Below, in pieces: positions 48,095 through 59,369 of a stretch of DNA of 64,000 nucleotides. The DNA lies in contig JADKCC010000010.1 of the NCBI GenBank assembly GCA_016714785.1, positions 1 to 64,000 of the forward strand, written 5' to 3'. Below the pieces are notes generated by a model. That model was not told the DNA's origin. It saw only the letters and a program-made list of their open reading frames with translations, and did not search any database. This stretch comes from Saprospiraceae bacterium (GTDB lineage Bacteria; Bacteroidota; Bacteroidia; Chitinophagales; Saprospiraceae). Every line of letters starts with the position of its first letter. Positions within the stretch are counted from its first letter, which is position 1. The translations under genes were made by a program, and so were the position numbers.

Positions 48095-48895
48095 ATGGCA
48101 AGCAAAAGCACGGCAACACAGATTGGACCTCAATATACTGAAAAGTACCTTCCTGTAAAATCACTATTAATATCCCAACCTAAACCAGAAGAAAAGTCTC
48201 CCTATTTTGATATGGAGCAAAAGTGGAATCTCAAGATTGATTGGAGGCCATTTATACAAGTTGCCAATGTTACCGAAAAAGAATTTAGGAAAAATCGTAT
48301 CAGTTTGGCTGATTTTCCTTGTGTGATATTGAATAGTAAAGGTGCTGTAGATAATTTCTTTAGATTAGCAGAAGAAACACGTGCACGGATTTCGGCGGAT
48401 ACTAGGTACTTTTGTATGACGGAAGCTATTGCCAATTATTTGCAAAAATTTATTTTATATAGGAAAAGAAAAGTTTTTGTGGGTAAAAGAATAGCCGATG
48501 ATTTAGCACATTATTTCAATAAGTATAAAAATGAAAAATTTCTGTTGCCTTGCTCCAATTTAGGCTCAACAGAAGTGGTGAGTTATTTGGATAAACTGAA
48601 TATAAATCATACTCAAGTTGTGATGTACAAAACGGTTTCCGCCGACTTGTCTGATTTGAGTGATGTATATTATGATGTATTAGCATTTTTTAGTCCACAA
48701 GGTATAGAGTCACTTTTTGAAAACTTTCCTGATTTCAAGCAAAACAATACAAGAATTGCTGTATTTGGCAATGCTACTTGCAAAGCAGCTGAAGAGAAAG
48801 GGCTTTTTGTTAATATTAAAGCTCCTACACCAGAAGCACCATCCATGAACAAAGCTTTAGAAAATTATATAATAAAGTCTAATGAAACCAAGTAA
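48095..48895 (+). CDS. hemD: Uroporphyrinogen-III synthase family protein
   Basis: HemD closes and flips the last pyrrole ring of hydroxymethylbilane in haem biosynthesis. This 266-residue protein has the two-lobe pattern with ILNSKGAVDNFF and YFCMTEAIANYL in one lobe, and LPCSNLGSTEVVSYL, AFFSPQGIESLF and IAVFGNATCKAAEEKG in the other; SPxGIxSL and the 'G..T..A....G' motif are diagnostic. No other haem genes are adjacent, so a role outside haem synthesis cannot be excluded for this DUF4271-linked subtype. Confidence 0.8.
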   Translation: MASKSTATQIGPQYTEKYLPVKSLLISQPKPEEKSPYFDMEQKWNLKIDWRPFIQVANVTEKEFRKNRISLADFPCVILNSKGAVDNFFRLAEETRARISADTRYFCMTEAIANYLQKFILYRKRKVFVGKRIADDLAHYFNKYKNEKFLLPCSNLGSTEVVSYLDKLNINHTQVVMYKTVSADLSDLSDVYYDVLAFFSPQGIESLFENFPDFKQNNTRIAVFGNATCKAAEEKGLFVNIKAPTPEAPSMNKALENYIIKSNETK

Positions 48896-48930
48896 TTGGT
48901 CGTTTATGTTCGCAATGATACACTAGGTCT

Positions 48931-49569
48931 ATGGATATAAACATCATACATTCATTAGAAAAAAGGTTATCGCAAGATTTACCAGGCTTTGATATCCAAA
49001 ATAGAATGGCGCCTCCAGTTGGAAGCGAAAAGTACAAACAAATATCATCTGATCATAAGGTGGCATGTGTATTGGCATTATTGTTTCCCAAAAATGATCA
49101 GTGGCACCTTAGTCTCATAGAGCGTGCAAGTGTACATCCTAACGATATACATGCAGGTCAGATAAGTTTTCCTGGTGGCAAATTGGATGACAATGATGTT
49201 TCGTACGAGGATTGTGCATTAAGAGAAACTTATGAGGAGATAGGAATAGCCCCAGATACTATTGGGATATTAGGTGAACTTACACCACTTTTTGTATTTG
49301 TAAGCAACTTTTTAGTTCATCCTTTTGTAGGGTTTACGACAGAGTCACCGAAGTTTACTTTACAAGAATCTGAAGTGAAAAGTATCATTGAAGTACCAAT
49401 GGATCACTTCACAAAGACAAAACATAAGCAAAAAACTGACATGAATGTAAGAGATGTGATCTTGCATGATACACCATATTATGACATCTATGGTCAAAAA
49501 TTATGGGGAGCTACTGCTATGATGATGAGCGAGTTAGAGCATGTTTGGAGCGAAGCGTTAGGAAAATGA
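48931..49569 (+). CDS. NUDIX hydrolase, CoA pyrophosphatase type
   Basis: Probably hydrolyses CoA and related CoA esters at the pyrophosphate bond. The Nudix box runs from GGKLDDNDVSYEDCALRET to YEEIGI (about residues 84-108) with the REtyEE core. The preceding HAGQISFPGGK motif is characteristic of NudL-like CoA pyrophosphatases. 212 residues, normal length. It follows hemD by 35 bases and is probably in the same transcript. Confidence 0.9.
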   Translation: MDINIIHSLEKRLSQDLPGFDIQNRMAPPVGSEKYKQISSDHKVACVLALLFPKNDQWHLSLIERASVHPNDIHAGQISFPGGKLDDNDVSYEDCALRETYEEIGIAPDTIGILGELTPLFVFVSNFLVHPFVGFTTESPKFTLQESEVKSIIEVPMDHFTKTKHKQKTDMNVRDVILHDTPYYDIYGQKLWGATAMMMSELEHVWSEALGK

Positions 49570-49669
49570 CAATGTGTAGAAGACAATAGCAATTAAGCTG
49601 CAAGTAATTAGCTTAATGCATCAAAGATTCTCAAATTGATGATATACTTTATAGATTGAAATATTTATC

Positions 49670-49677
49670 TATCTTTG
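49670..49677 (+). promoter_or_regulatory. Candidate Bacteroidota -7 box for metG
   Basis: TATCTTTG matches TAnnTTTG and lies 22 bases before ATG 49700, a typical short-leader distance. A TTG at 49656 is closer than the usual -33 spacing. Confidence 0.45.
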
Positions 49678-49699
49678 CTGCCTGAACATATCCGGTATT

Positions 49700-51859
49700 A
49701 TGAGACAGTTTAAACGCTATACAGTTACATCAGCACTTCCTTATGCCAATGGACCTTTGCATATTGGGCATTTGGCGGGTGCTTACCTATCTGCTGATGT
49801 TTATGTAAGATTTCAGAGATTAATGGGAAAAGACATATTATTTATCTGTGGATCTGATGAGCATGGTGCAGCGATCACTATCAAAGCCATCAAGGAGAAC
49901 ACCACACCCCAACAAATTGTGGATAAATATCATGAGTTATTTAAAGAGACTTTTGAGCGAATCGGCGTTTCTTTTGACATGTATCATCGTACTTCAGCCA
50001 CTTTGCATCATGAGACATCACAGGAGTTTTTTACTAAACTATACAATAAAGGCGAATTTGAAGAAAAGGAGTCAGAACAATATTTTGACGAAGAAGCGCA
50101 GCAATTTTTGGCAGATCGTTACATCATGGGTACCTGCCCTAAATGCGGACATACGGAAGCTTACGGTGATCAATGTGAAAAATGCGGCACCGCTCTAAGT
50201 CCAACAGAATTAATAGATCCAATTTCTAAATTATCTGGGAAAAAACCAGTGATGAAAAAAACTGTTCATTGGTATTTACCATTGGACAAATATGAATCAT
50301 GGTTAAGAGAATGGATCGAAACGGGTGAGATGGACGGAAGGGTTTTGCATGACCCTGCCGATTGGAAAAATCACGTCTTAGGACAATGTAAATCTTGGCT
50401 AGATAGTGGATTGCAGCCGCGTGCTATGACAAGAGATCTTGATTGGGGCGTAGATGTACCTCATCAAATCAAAGGCCACGAAGGCAAAAAACTGTACGTT
50501 TGGATGGATGCGCCAATAGGATATGTGTCATCTACCAAACAGTGGGCACTAGATCATAAAAAAAATTGGAAAAAATACTGGCAAGATGATGATACCGCTC
50601 TGATACATTTTATCGGCAAAGACAATATCGTTTTTCATTGTTTGATATTTCCTGCTATATTGAAGGCACATGGAGATTATATACTACCTATCAATGTTCC
50701 TGCCAATCAATTTATGAATCTTGAAGGTAAAAAGATATCTACCTCGCGCAATTGGGCAGTTTGGGTACACGAATATCTAGATGAAATTCCTGAAAGACAA
50801 GACGAATTGCGATACGTGATGATTAAAAATATGCCTGAGCAAAAAGATAGTGAATTCACTTGGAAAGGATATCAAGATGCTGTCAATAGTGAGTTGGTTA
50901 ATAATATTGCCAATTTTGTCAATAGGGTGGTCGTCCTTACCAACAAATATTATGCTGGTAAAGTACCAGATTTTGACGAATCACTAGATATATCAGGGCC
51001 AGAAGGGCAGTTTGATGCGTCCTATCACGATTCGGAGTTGTTGAGACTATTTGATGATATACAAGAAATGTGTGACTACTTAAGGGCTTTTGATTTCAGG
51101 TCAGGGCTAAAAGTATTGATGGATATCTCTACCAAAGGTAATCAAATACTCCAGTTTAATGAACCTTGGAAAGCCATCAAAGAAGATCCCGACACAGTAA
51201 AAGTAGTTATGAATTTGTGTTTGCAATATGTAGCTGTGATTGGTGTGATTTGCAGACCTTTTATGCCTTTTACCTCTGGTAAAATAAGGACACTCCTTAA
51301 CCAAAAACCTATCGTCGAAAAAGGTGAGTTAAATAAATTGTTGGATACACTTGCTGAAGGGGAACCAATACTTAAAAAGAATCATAAAATAGGGGAGCCC
51401 ATTCATCTTTTTTCTAGGGTGGATGATGATGTGATCAATAAACAAATAGAAAAATTGCAAGCTACTGAACAATTATCGCTGAAAGATACTCCAGCTTCCA
51501 ATGCTGTAAATGTGGAGGTGCAACCATTAAAAGAAGAAATTTCATACGAGGATTTTACAAAATTAGATATTCGTACTGCAACCATCACACATGCAGAAAA
51601 GATAGAGAAAGCGGATAAATTACTTAAGCTCACCTTGGACCTTGGTTTTGAACAAAGGACTGTAGTATCGGGTATAGCAGAGCATTTTTCGCCTTCTCAA
51701 GTGATAGGAACTAAAGTTAGTTTATTGGCCAATCTAGCTCCGAGAAAGATGCGTGGTGTAGAGTCACAAGGTATGATTTTGATGGCTGAAAATAGTGAGG
51801 GAAAGTTGAGCTTTGTCAGTCCTGATCCATCGTGGGAAAACGGTCAAATAGTGAAGTGA
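49700..51859 (+). CDS. metG: Methionyl-tRNA synthetase
   Basis: Charges tRNA-Met. The Rossmann domain opens with ALPYANGPLHIGHLAGAYL, containing the HIGH signature (about residues 19-22). The zinc knuckle CPKCGHTEAYGDQCEKCG is near residue 150. The KMSKS loop is KISTSRNW (about residue 348). An anticodon-binding helical domain follows, and residues about 610-719 form the C-terminal dimerisation/tRNA-binding OB fold (LDIRTATITHAEKIEKADKL; NLAPRKMRGVESQGM). The 719-residue two-part architecture is the long bacterial form. The frame is intact over 2.1 kb, unlike many neighbours. Confidence 0.98.
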   Translation: MRQFKRYTVTSALPYANGPLHIGHLAGAYLSADVYVRFQRLMGKDILFICGSDEHGAAITIKAIKENTTPQQIVDKYHELFKETFERIGVSFDMYHRTSATLHHETSQEFFTKLYNKGEFEEKESEQYFDEEAQQFLADRYIMGTCPKCGHTEAYGDQCEKCGTALSPTELIDPISKLSGKKPVMKKTVHWYLPLDKYESWLREWIETGEMDGRVLHDPADWKNHVLGQCKSWLDSGLQPRAMTRDLDWGVDVPHQIKGHEGKKLYVWMDAPIGYVSSTKQWALDHKKNWKKYWQDDDTALIHFIGKDNIVFHCLIFPAILKAHGDYILPINVPANQFMNLEGKKISTSRNWAVWVHEYLDEIPERQDELRYVMIKNMPEQKDSEFTWKGYQDAVNSELVNNIANFVNRVVVLTNKYYAGKVPDFDESLDISGPEGQFDASYHDSELLRLFDDIQEMCDYLRAFDFRSGLKVLMDISTKGNQILQFNEPWKAIKEDPDTVKVVMNLCLQYVAVIGVICRPFMPFTSGKIRTLLNQKPIVEKGELNKLLDTLAEGEPILKKNHKIGEPIHLFSRVDDDVINKQIEKLQATEQLSLKDTPASNAVNVEVQPLKEEISYEDFTKLDIRTATITHAEKIEKADKLLKLTLDLGFEQRTVVSGIAEHFSPSQVIGTKVSLLANLAPRKMRGVESQGMILMAENSEGKLSFVSPDPSWENGQIVK

Positions 51860-52269
51860 TGTTGGCGGCAGAACAAATACTTAAGAAACATAAGCTGAGG
51901 GTGACCCAATTTAGATTGGATGTCATAGACATATTTATGCGAAGTGGTCATGCGCTATCATCAGCAGATTTGGAGCAAGATCTACAAGATGCAGATAGAA
52001 TTACATTGTATAGGACATTAAAGAGTTTTGAAGACAAAGGCATCATACATAAGGCGATAGATGGTACCCAGACACAAAAATTTGCTATTTGTGAAGCACA
52101 TTGTGATGAGCACCATCATCATGACGAGCACGTACATTTTCACTGTATGAAGTGTCAGAATACCTTTTGTCTTGACCATGTATTTGTACCCAAAGTGTCT
52201 TTACCTATAGGATTTACAATGAAACAAACTGATATGATTGTAAGTGGTATTTGTGAAAAATGCGATTAA
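51859..52269 (+). CDS. Fur-family transcriptional regulator
   Basis: Metal-responsive repressor of the Fur/Zur/PerR group. ATG 51859 overlaps the metG stop (TGATG) and gives 136 residues; an alternative GTG at 51832 lies inside metG. The winged helix includes HKLRVTQFRLDVIDIF and DRITLYRTLKSFEDKGII, with the family YRTL helix. The dimerisation part has a His-rich metal site (CDEHHHHDEHVHFHC) and the two CxxC zinc sites CMKC and CEKC. Which metal it senses cannot be told from sequence alone; the His cluster with two CxxC pairs is compatible with Zur or Fur. Confidence 0.9.
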   Translation: MLAAEQILKKHKLRVTQFRLDVIDIFMRSGHALSSADLEQDLQDADRITLYRTLKSFEDKGIIHKAIDGTQTQKFAICEAHCDEHHHHDEHVHFHCMKCQNTFCLDHVFVPKVSLPIGFTMKQTDMIVSGICEKCD

Positions 52270-52416
52270 AAACGCAAGATTCAAAGTTCTATTATCATTG
52301 ACCTTACATGTCACGTTTAGCAAGTTTTTTCGTTATTTGAAGCTTTAAATAATATTATTTTTTGTTCAGGCAGTAAATAGTATTATAAGGTGGTCTCTAT
52401 ATTGTAAATAATTTGT

Positions 52417-52424
52417 TAACTTTG
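52417..52424 (+). promoter_or_regulatory. Candidate Bacteroidota -7 box for the T9SS adhesin operon
   Basis: TAACTTTG matches TAnnTTTG, 25 bases before ATG 52450, in an otherwise non-coding 180-base gap after fur. A TTG lies at 52402-52404. Confidence 0.5.
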
Positions 52425-52449
52425 TATCTCTGACCAATCTTACATTGAC

Positions 52450-55400
52450 ATGATTAAATATTATACACTTATTATTTTGTGGACATTCGTAAATATACAT
52501 CCAGTTTTTACGCAAAATATTACTTTTTCAGTAAATGAAAATTTATCTGTTTGTCAAACTACGGAATTAAAATTGCTGATAAAAAATAATACCGCATCAC
52601 TCATAAATGCACCTGATTTGCGTATCAATATGCCATGTGGCACAGTGTATAAATTAGGAAGTATCCAAGGAGGTACAGAGCAATCTATAACCAACCTAAG
52701 TATTCCTGTATTTCAGTTGGGTAATATCTCTCCCGATCAAGAGATCGTGATCAAAATAGGTGTTTCACTCACCTGTGCAGCTTTGCCATGTTTGGATACT
52801 CAGCAGTCATTTGTTTTTAATGCGAATCTTTCCAACGAGACTATTAACAAAGATTATAACTCGCCACCGATCAATACAGATAGCCCCAACTTAGTCATCA
52901 CTAGCATCAATAATGCGTACGAAGAGATACCTTCTTTTTCTAATAAAATCAGGAAGGTTGCCATCAGAAATAGCAGGGCAGGGCGAACGAAAGAATTTAC
53001 TTTCAGACATAATTATGATCCGTATATTGATGTGATGCATGATAAAGGTCGCCTAATAGGAAAAACCAATACTTATCTTGAATTGCGATTTGATTCCGTA
53101 GAATTTAAAAAAATAGGCAATGGTGATGCTTATTTTGACTTTAATGAGTCGATAGAAATCTATGAAAATATTACAGTTAATGCTTGTTCTTATGAACATA
53201 GATTTGTCCGATCTGATTATATCATATCTTGGGGATGCAATAATATGGTGTGTCAGCAAAATAATGCAATAGCCAATATAAAGATTTTGGATAACGATGA
53301 TTTAGGTGATAAGATTACACTAAAATTTGAAGGTAAAGAACCTTTGTGCTATGAAAATGGATCGTCTGAACAAAAAGTTACAGTCTCAAAGTTGCCACAT
53401 AGAAATATACTGACAGAAATGCAGTTTAAAATTCAGCAACCATATTTAGATAGAGGTATTATTGAAGGGTCGTTGGTAGCAGCTTTTGCAGATGAAATTA
53501 GATATTTTGATGTCTTTACCAATGAATGTGGTGAGAAAGTGGCCAAATATGCCATCATTTACGTTTCAAAATTTGATCGAACTAATACCAATGTGACCTT
53601 CGAAATCAAATGGCAGACAGGATTTTGTGAAGAATCAAAATGTGGAACACCTTCTAATGCATGGTTGTGTAGTTATCAGTATCGTAAAGATTGTGCTGGC
53701 CCTGGTGATGCTTTTTTTAGCCAATCTTTAGAATATAAAAGTATAAAAATACCTGCATTTGTTGGAAGTATCTCCGTGGCAGATACTAGTGGAAAGCAGT
53801 TTTCTCCTGTCGTAATGAAAGATGGTTTTGAGGGGTTTTTAGTGTTTTCATTTAGTAATGCGCATTTTGTAGAGCACTCAAATGATACTTTCAAACTAAG
53901 AATAGAGATTCCTAAAGGGATAAATCTTAAAAATTTGGATTTTATCTTGAGTGGTAAACAACCTGTAAAAATTATTCCTATACTCGGAGGAAGGAATGAT
54001 GTATATGAATTGTTTTATCTACTTCCATTTAGTATAAAAGAGATTGCACTTGTTTTACCGTTTAAGTATGATTGCCAAAAAGTATTGCCACCAGATGTGT
54101 GTAGTGATAATTATGCTAGTTGTATATGTGATGAAAAAGTAACGGATAATGTACTTGGATTCGGAGAGTTGATATTAGATGAAAATTGCCCAGAAGGTCA
54201 GCATCCTAAAGTATGTACCGATAAAGGATATAAAATAGAATGTGACAATATTAAACCATGTTATATGGATACACTCGATGGCAGTTTTGGCTACAGGGCT
54301 TTTATATCACGGACTTCGTATGGTAAGGTTGATTTGGACAATACCGGGATAGCAGATGACACACTGACCCCAAGACCTGAATTATACAGGTTAAACCATT
54401 TTATTGCTGGAGACAGCTTTGATATCAATTATATAGGCAGTATCGTGGTAGATAACCCAGGCTTCGTTTTCTCAGACGTGACTTTAAAATACAGCAATAG
54501 TTTATTCTTCTCTAATGACAGTACTACTTTAAATGTTTATAAATCTTTGCTCCTTGGATCAGGGTCAGCGATCAAAACTTATGCTACAAAACTCAGGATC
54601 AAACAGCAAAGCACAGGTATCATTTATAACTTTGACCAAGTCAATGAAGTATTTGTCGATGATGCTTATTTTTGTCATTTATCAGCAGATTCGCTAAAAA
54701 AGTACAATCCAAGTACCAACTTCCCTGCTAATTATAGATATAGTGTAGGTGATAGCATCTATTTATCGATCTCCAAATATATAGATTTTGAAACTTACAA
54801 GCAGAATAGCGTCAAAATAAAATTGGGCCAATTTATAAGGTTTAATTACAATTTTAACAGTTTTGTGGGTAATACACCTGATGTTACTTTTGGTAGATCA
54901 CCTTGCGATTGTGATTTTCCTTAGGTATTATTTCCAGAATTTTTACTTTTTAAACCAGCTGGGTTCTTAAAAACTACATCAGTTCAAAATCCTAAGATAT
55001 GTGACTCTGATTTTGTAGTGCGGAATATATTTGACTTTAGCTTTGGCCATATTGATAAGATGCCTCCTCCTGTAGGCCAAATATTTCCATCAGAAATAAG
55101 AGAATCCATCCGACCTTCACGGATAATTTTTGGTAAAAGTGATGACATCGAGTTTGGTGATTTGCATATAAGCTACTTAGGCCAAAATTTTACTTTCCCA
55201 CCAGTTGCTATAGGAGATCAGATTGGGTATGATTTTAATGGTAAAATTCCTCCATCTGGCACACATTCATTAACGAATCAAATTCATATTTTTAGAGTTA
55301 ACTTGGCCATAAGACCGCTTAAATGTATCAATTTATTGAGTGGTAATCCTGTGGACTTTAAGTTGTATTTCGATCTCAACGAATTGGGCAAATTGTATTT

Positions 55401-58395
55401 TCCTGACTCGGTAGTAAATAAGATACAAATATCCTATCCTAAACCCAAAATCAGTACATTTATCTATCAAAAAGAATTGACGGCATTTAGCAATAGATTT
55501 TCTGCAGGTCTCTCTGTCAATGGTCCGATAGATGCCGAAACCATCGGTAATGTATTCTTTAGGATCAAAAACCCATCAGGCAATATTCAAGATATTCGTA
55601 TGATGGATACCGTCACCCAAAGGATTTATGTAGCAAAAAATGGATATTTTCAGTTGGGTAAGATTGATAAAAACAGCATCAGACACTTTACCGTATTTGG
55701 ACAATCAAAAAGCTGTGGTTCTGATATGTTGATTTTGGAGTATGGCTTTGACTGTGCAGAATATGAAAATCCCGCCATCCCACCTTGTTTTCAAGCCTTC
55801 GATACTATTCGCATCAATTTTCCTGATGGATTAGTAGATATGTTGATCGCACAGCCATCCAATCCTTACATACAGCTATGTGATACTACTACGCAAGAAG
55901 TGACCTTTTTTAATGCTGGATTAGGTAATGCTTATGATATGAAGATACAACTGAGACTGCCTCAAGGTGTAAATTATGTTGCTAATTCAGGATATATTTA
56001 TTTTCCTGCCAGACAGCGAGTTACTGGATTTTCATTGCCAGATCCAAAGCTAAATAGCCAGCAGATACCCGAATGGTCCTTAGCTGAATTTTGGATGGAT
56101 CATCTAAGCGAAGGATTGAGCGGTGCTGGTTTCTTTCCAAATAATGAGTTTGACATTATTTATAAGGCAGTCACAGATTGCGATTTTACTTCTGGACTTC
56201 CCATTATTTATAACATCAATGCTAAAAAAGGCTGTGGTACCATCACCAATAGCGTAACTAAAAATAGTCCTGCCTTAAATTTGGAAGGTTTGATTCCTTT
56301 GGAACCCATCAACATCAATGCCAATCTAAATCTAATAGGCTCCTGTAATAGAGACCAAGCTGAGATATCTATATCTTTTCCTAAGCCGTCAGCTCCCAAT
56401 ACTAGATTAGTACTCAACCTTCCTCCAGACTGGCAACTCGTAAATGGTACCATCACTGGCAACTTATCCAACCTTACGCCTAAGATAGACGACAAACTAT
56501 ATATTTGGACACTAAATGATGCAGAATCCACTATAAATTTGAAATTTACCATTAGTAATACAGGTACACAATTATGTCTTTCGGACTTGATTAACATATA
56601 TGTTTCTGACCGAGCTGCCATCAATTGTATTTCCACTGGACAACCATGTGAGGTAGGTAGTGTGGCAGGTATCGCAACCATACCACTAGAAATAAAACAA
56701 TCCGCATTTACATTGACCAAAGCAAGGATCGAAAAAAGAAATGGTCAGATCAATTTATACTCGGAATTGACTCAAAATAGTGGAATTTGGTTTGGTCCTG
56801 TAAGAGGCATCATATTTATAGACACGAATGGAAATGGTAAATTGGATAGCAATGAAAAACAGATAGCAAGTGTTAACTATACAGATTTTAATGAAATCAA
56901 TAAATCAGTAAGTCAATGGACAAATCTCACCAACCTATCTGAAAGTGATTATTGTAAACTTACACTTTACATTCCTGCACCTTTAAACTGTATATGTGAG
57001 GACATCTTTATACCATTGAATAGAGAAATAGAAATATATGAAGCAGATATTATGCTTTGTGCCAATGAGCCAACAATATTAGGAACAGCAATGCAGTCGG
57101 GTAGTATGTATCAATGGAATCAAGCAGTAGGACTTAGTTGTACACAGTGTGCCCAAACTACATTTTCTGTTGGAAATACACAAAACAATCCAGCCATTTA
57201 TACCAAAATACTTACCGCTACCAATGGGAGTTGCCAGATTCAATATCATTATAATATTACGGTCAATCCATTGCCAAAATTACTTTCCAATCCATTGACT
57301 GTCTGCAAAGGTGATACCATCACAGCTATCACTACAAGTGGCGTCAGTTATGTATGGCAAGGTATAAATATCATACAAGGTGATCAACAATTATTGAAAG
57401 CAGCACCAGAAGTGAGTTCGACTTATGGAGTGACAGTTACGGATGCATTCGGATGTGTAGGCAGCGGCAGTTTGGATGTCAAAGTGGTGCCTTTGCCAGA
57501 ATATTTTGTATTGAATGATGCGATATTTTGCAAGGATACTACTGCGGCACTTCATGTAGAAGTAATCAATACTGATTTTTTTAGTTGGACCAAAGGTGCC
57601 AATCGACTAAGTAGTATTACTATTCTAAAGCCACAAATTACTGTATTTGAAAATTTTGTATTTAATCTCGAAGTGCGCAATGGACCTTGTAGAAAAGATG
57701 TTGATATTCCCATAAGATTTTATGAAGTACCAGAGGGTAATGCAGAAGTTGAAATCTGTGAAGGCAGCACCTATATATTCGACAATCAAGTCATCACATC
57801 GGCTGGCAAATACTGTAAAGTACAGAAATCTCAAGTTGGTTGTGATAGTACATTCTGTCTGACTGTGAAGGTGAGACCACAGCAAGAAATCAATAATATA
57901 CCAGATTCAATTTCTAAAGATCAAAATATAGATTTACTGATCAATGGTCCGTCAGGATTTGCTACCTATAGCTGGACACCATCTACGGCTCTGAGCTGTA
58001 CCAATTGTCCTTCTCCAGTGACGAGCACTAAAGATACTATAACTTATCTGTTGGAAGTTACTGATAATTTGGGTTGCAAGACTTCCAAAAGGATAAAAAT
58101 TTTGATTACAGATGCTTGTATTAGCGATGATGTCAAGATACCCAATGCTTTTTCGCCCAATGATGATGGCGTGAACGATTATTTTACTTTGGGTGATATA
58201 AATTTGTGCGCTTTACATCTCAAAGTCTTCAACCGGTGGGGAAACTTGGTATATGAAGAAGCAAACTGGAACAATAATTGGAACGGAAAATCTCAAAATG
58301 GCTTACCGCTGCCACAAGGAACCTATTTTGTGCAATTGGAATTTGCAAATACAGGAGTCATCAGATCTACTATGGTTGACCTTAGAAAAAAATAA
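52450..58395 (+). pseudogene. Very large secreted surface protein with T9SS type B sorting domain, one in-frame stop
   Basis: Read through, this is about 1,980 residues: a signal peptide (YTLIILWTFVNIHPVFTQ), many repeats of a beta-sandwich adhesin type rich in Cys, Asn and Thr, PKD/Ig-like modules near the end (VCKGDTI, CEGSTYIF, SWTPSTALSCTNCP), and a type B C-terminal domain starting IPNAFSPNDDGVNDYF with FNRWGNLVYE and LPQGTYFVQLE. A TAG at 54922-54924 interrupts it, but the frame is the same on both sides (CDCDFP, then VLFPEFLLFKPAG), so a single CAG-to-TAG change would suffice. It heads the porP-porE operon and is probably the cargo anchored by them, possibly a gliding or attachment adhesin. 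Confidence 0.85.
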
Positions 58396-58399
58396 AAGT

Positions 58400-59350
58400 A
58401 TGAATAAAAATACCCTTACCACTTTAGTATTTATCTGGTTGAGCCTATACGTATATGGCCAACAAGATCCCATGTTTACGCGATATATGTTTATCTCTGA
58501 TATGATGTATAATCCTGCTTCCACCGCCAATAACGGTCAGACAAGGCTGATGGCATTTTACCGTAATCAATGGATAGGCTTGGAAGGCGCACCAGTCACT
58601 TCTGGTTTGTCTGTGGAGATACCTTTAGCTTCAATCAGGTCTGGTATAGGGCTAAATATTTTTCAAGACAAGATAGGTTTTGAAAGCCATACTGCTCTAT
58701 TTGCCAATTATGCTTACAGAATCCCTATCTCAGACAAATTTACACTATCAGCCGGCATCAAAGGTGGTTTGAGTATCTTTCGCTCCGACTTTACGAATGC
58801 CATCACACCAGATCCTATACAGCTAGACCCAGTTTATAACGGCAATGACCATACCATCATACCTCGTATGGGATGCGGCATTTTCATTTCGTCAGACAAA
58901 ACTTATATCGGTATGGCTTTACCCTATATATCTGCTATCATACCCGATGGCGGTTTTATTTTTGCTGAAGATGATGCTTATTTGAGCAGACATTACTATA
59001 TGACAGCTGGACATGTATTGGATATAAATGGCACAGATTTACAATTGAAACCTTCTGTGTTTTTGAAATATCATGCTTCAGCACCTTTGCAGTTGGATGT
59101 ATCCTGTCAGCTATGGTATAAAGATTTGGTTTCATTTGGATTGAGCTATAGGACTGGCGATGCAGTGGCCGCTATGATGGATATAGGTCTTACCAAGGAG
59201 ATGGTGCTGAGTTATGCCTATGATTATACTTATTCCGAATTTCGAGAAATCGGAAAAGGTGCACATGAAATCATATTGACCTATCAGTGGAAAAAGAAAA
59301 ATGTAAAAATTCCTTCCATTCATAAGTTTTCGACACTTCCTAGATTCTAA
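58400..59350 (+). CDS. porP: PorP/SprF family type IX secretion membrane protein
   Basis: Outer-membrane beta-barrel of the PorP/SprF group; paralogues act as anchors or adaptors for type B sorted cargo. From ATG 58400 the 316-residue protein has a signal peptide (TLTTLVFIWLSLYVYG) cleaved before QQDPMFTRYMFISDMMYNPA, the diagnostic 'QQDPxFTxYMfnpxxxNPA' opening. RNQWIGLEGAP and alternating strands to the C-terminal FREIGKGAHEIILTY follow. The frame is open further upstream into the adhesin gene, but the signal peptide fixes the start. It lies five bases after the adhesin stop. Confidence 0.92.
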   Translation: MNKNTLTTLVFIWLSLYVYGQQDPMFTRYMFISDMMYNPASTANNGQTRLMAFYRNQWIGLEGAPVTSGLSVEIPLASIRSGIGLNIFQDKIGFESHTALFANYAYRIPISDKFTLSAGIKGGLSIFRSDFTNAITPDPIQLDPVYNGNDHTIIPRMGCGIFISSDKTYIGMALPYISAIIPDGGFIFAEDDAYLSRHYYMTAGHVLDINGTDLQLKPSVFLKYHASAPLQLDVSCQLWYKDLVSFGLSYRTGDAVAAMMDIGLTKEMVLSYAYDYTYSEFREIGKGAHEIILTYQWKKKNVKIPSIHKFSTLPRF

Positions 59351-59369
59351 AGACTAAATTACTATTCTT

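Noticed and set aside
52092..52145. His-rich segment as a sign of a tag or contamination
   Set aside because: The His cluster lies at the expected metal site of a Fur-family protein and is flanked by its CxxC motifs, so it is natural.
17683..54924. Stop-codon reassignment of TAA/TAG to glutamine
   Set aside because: Intact genes in the window end in TAA and TAG as well as TGA (legC-like, selD, manC), so reassignment is excluded.
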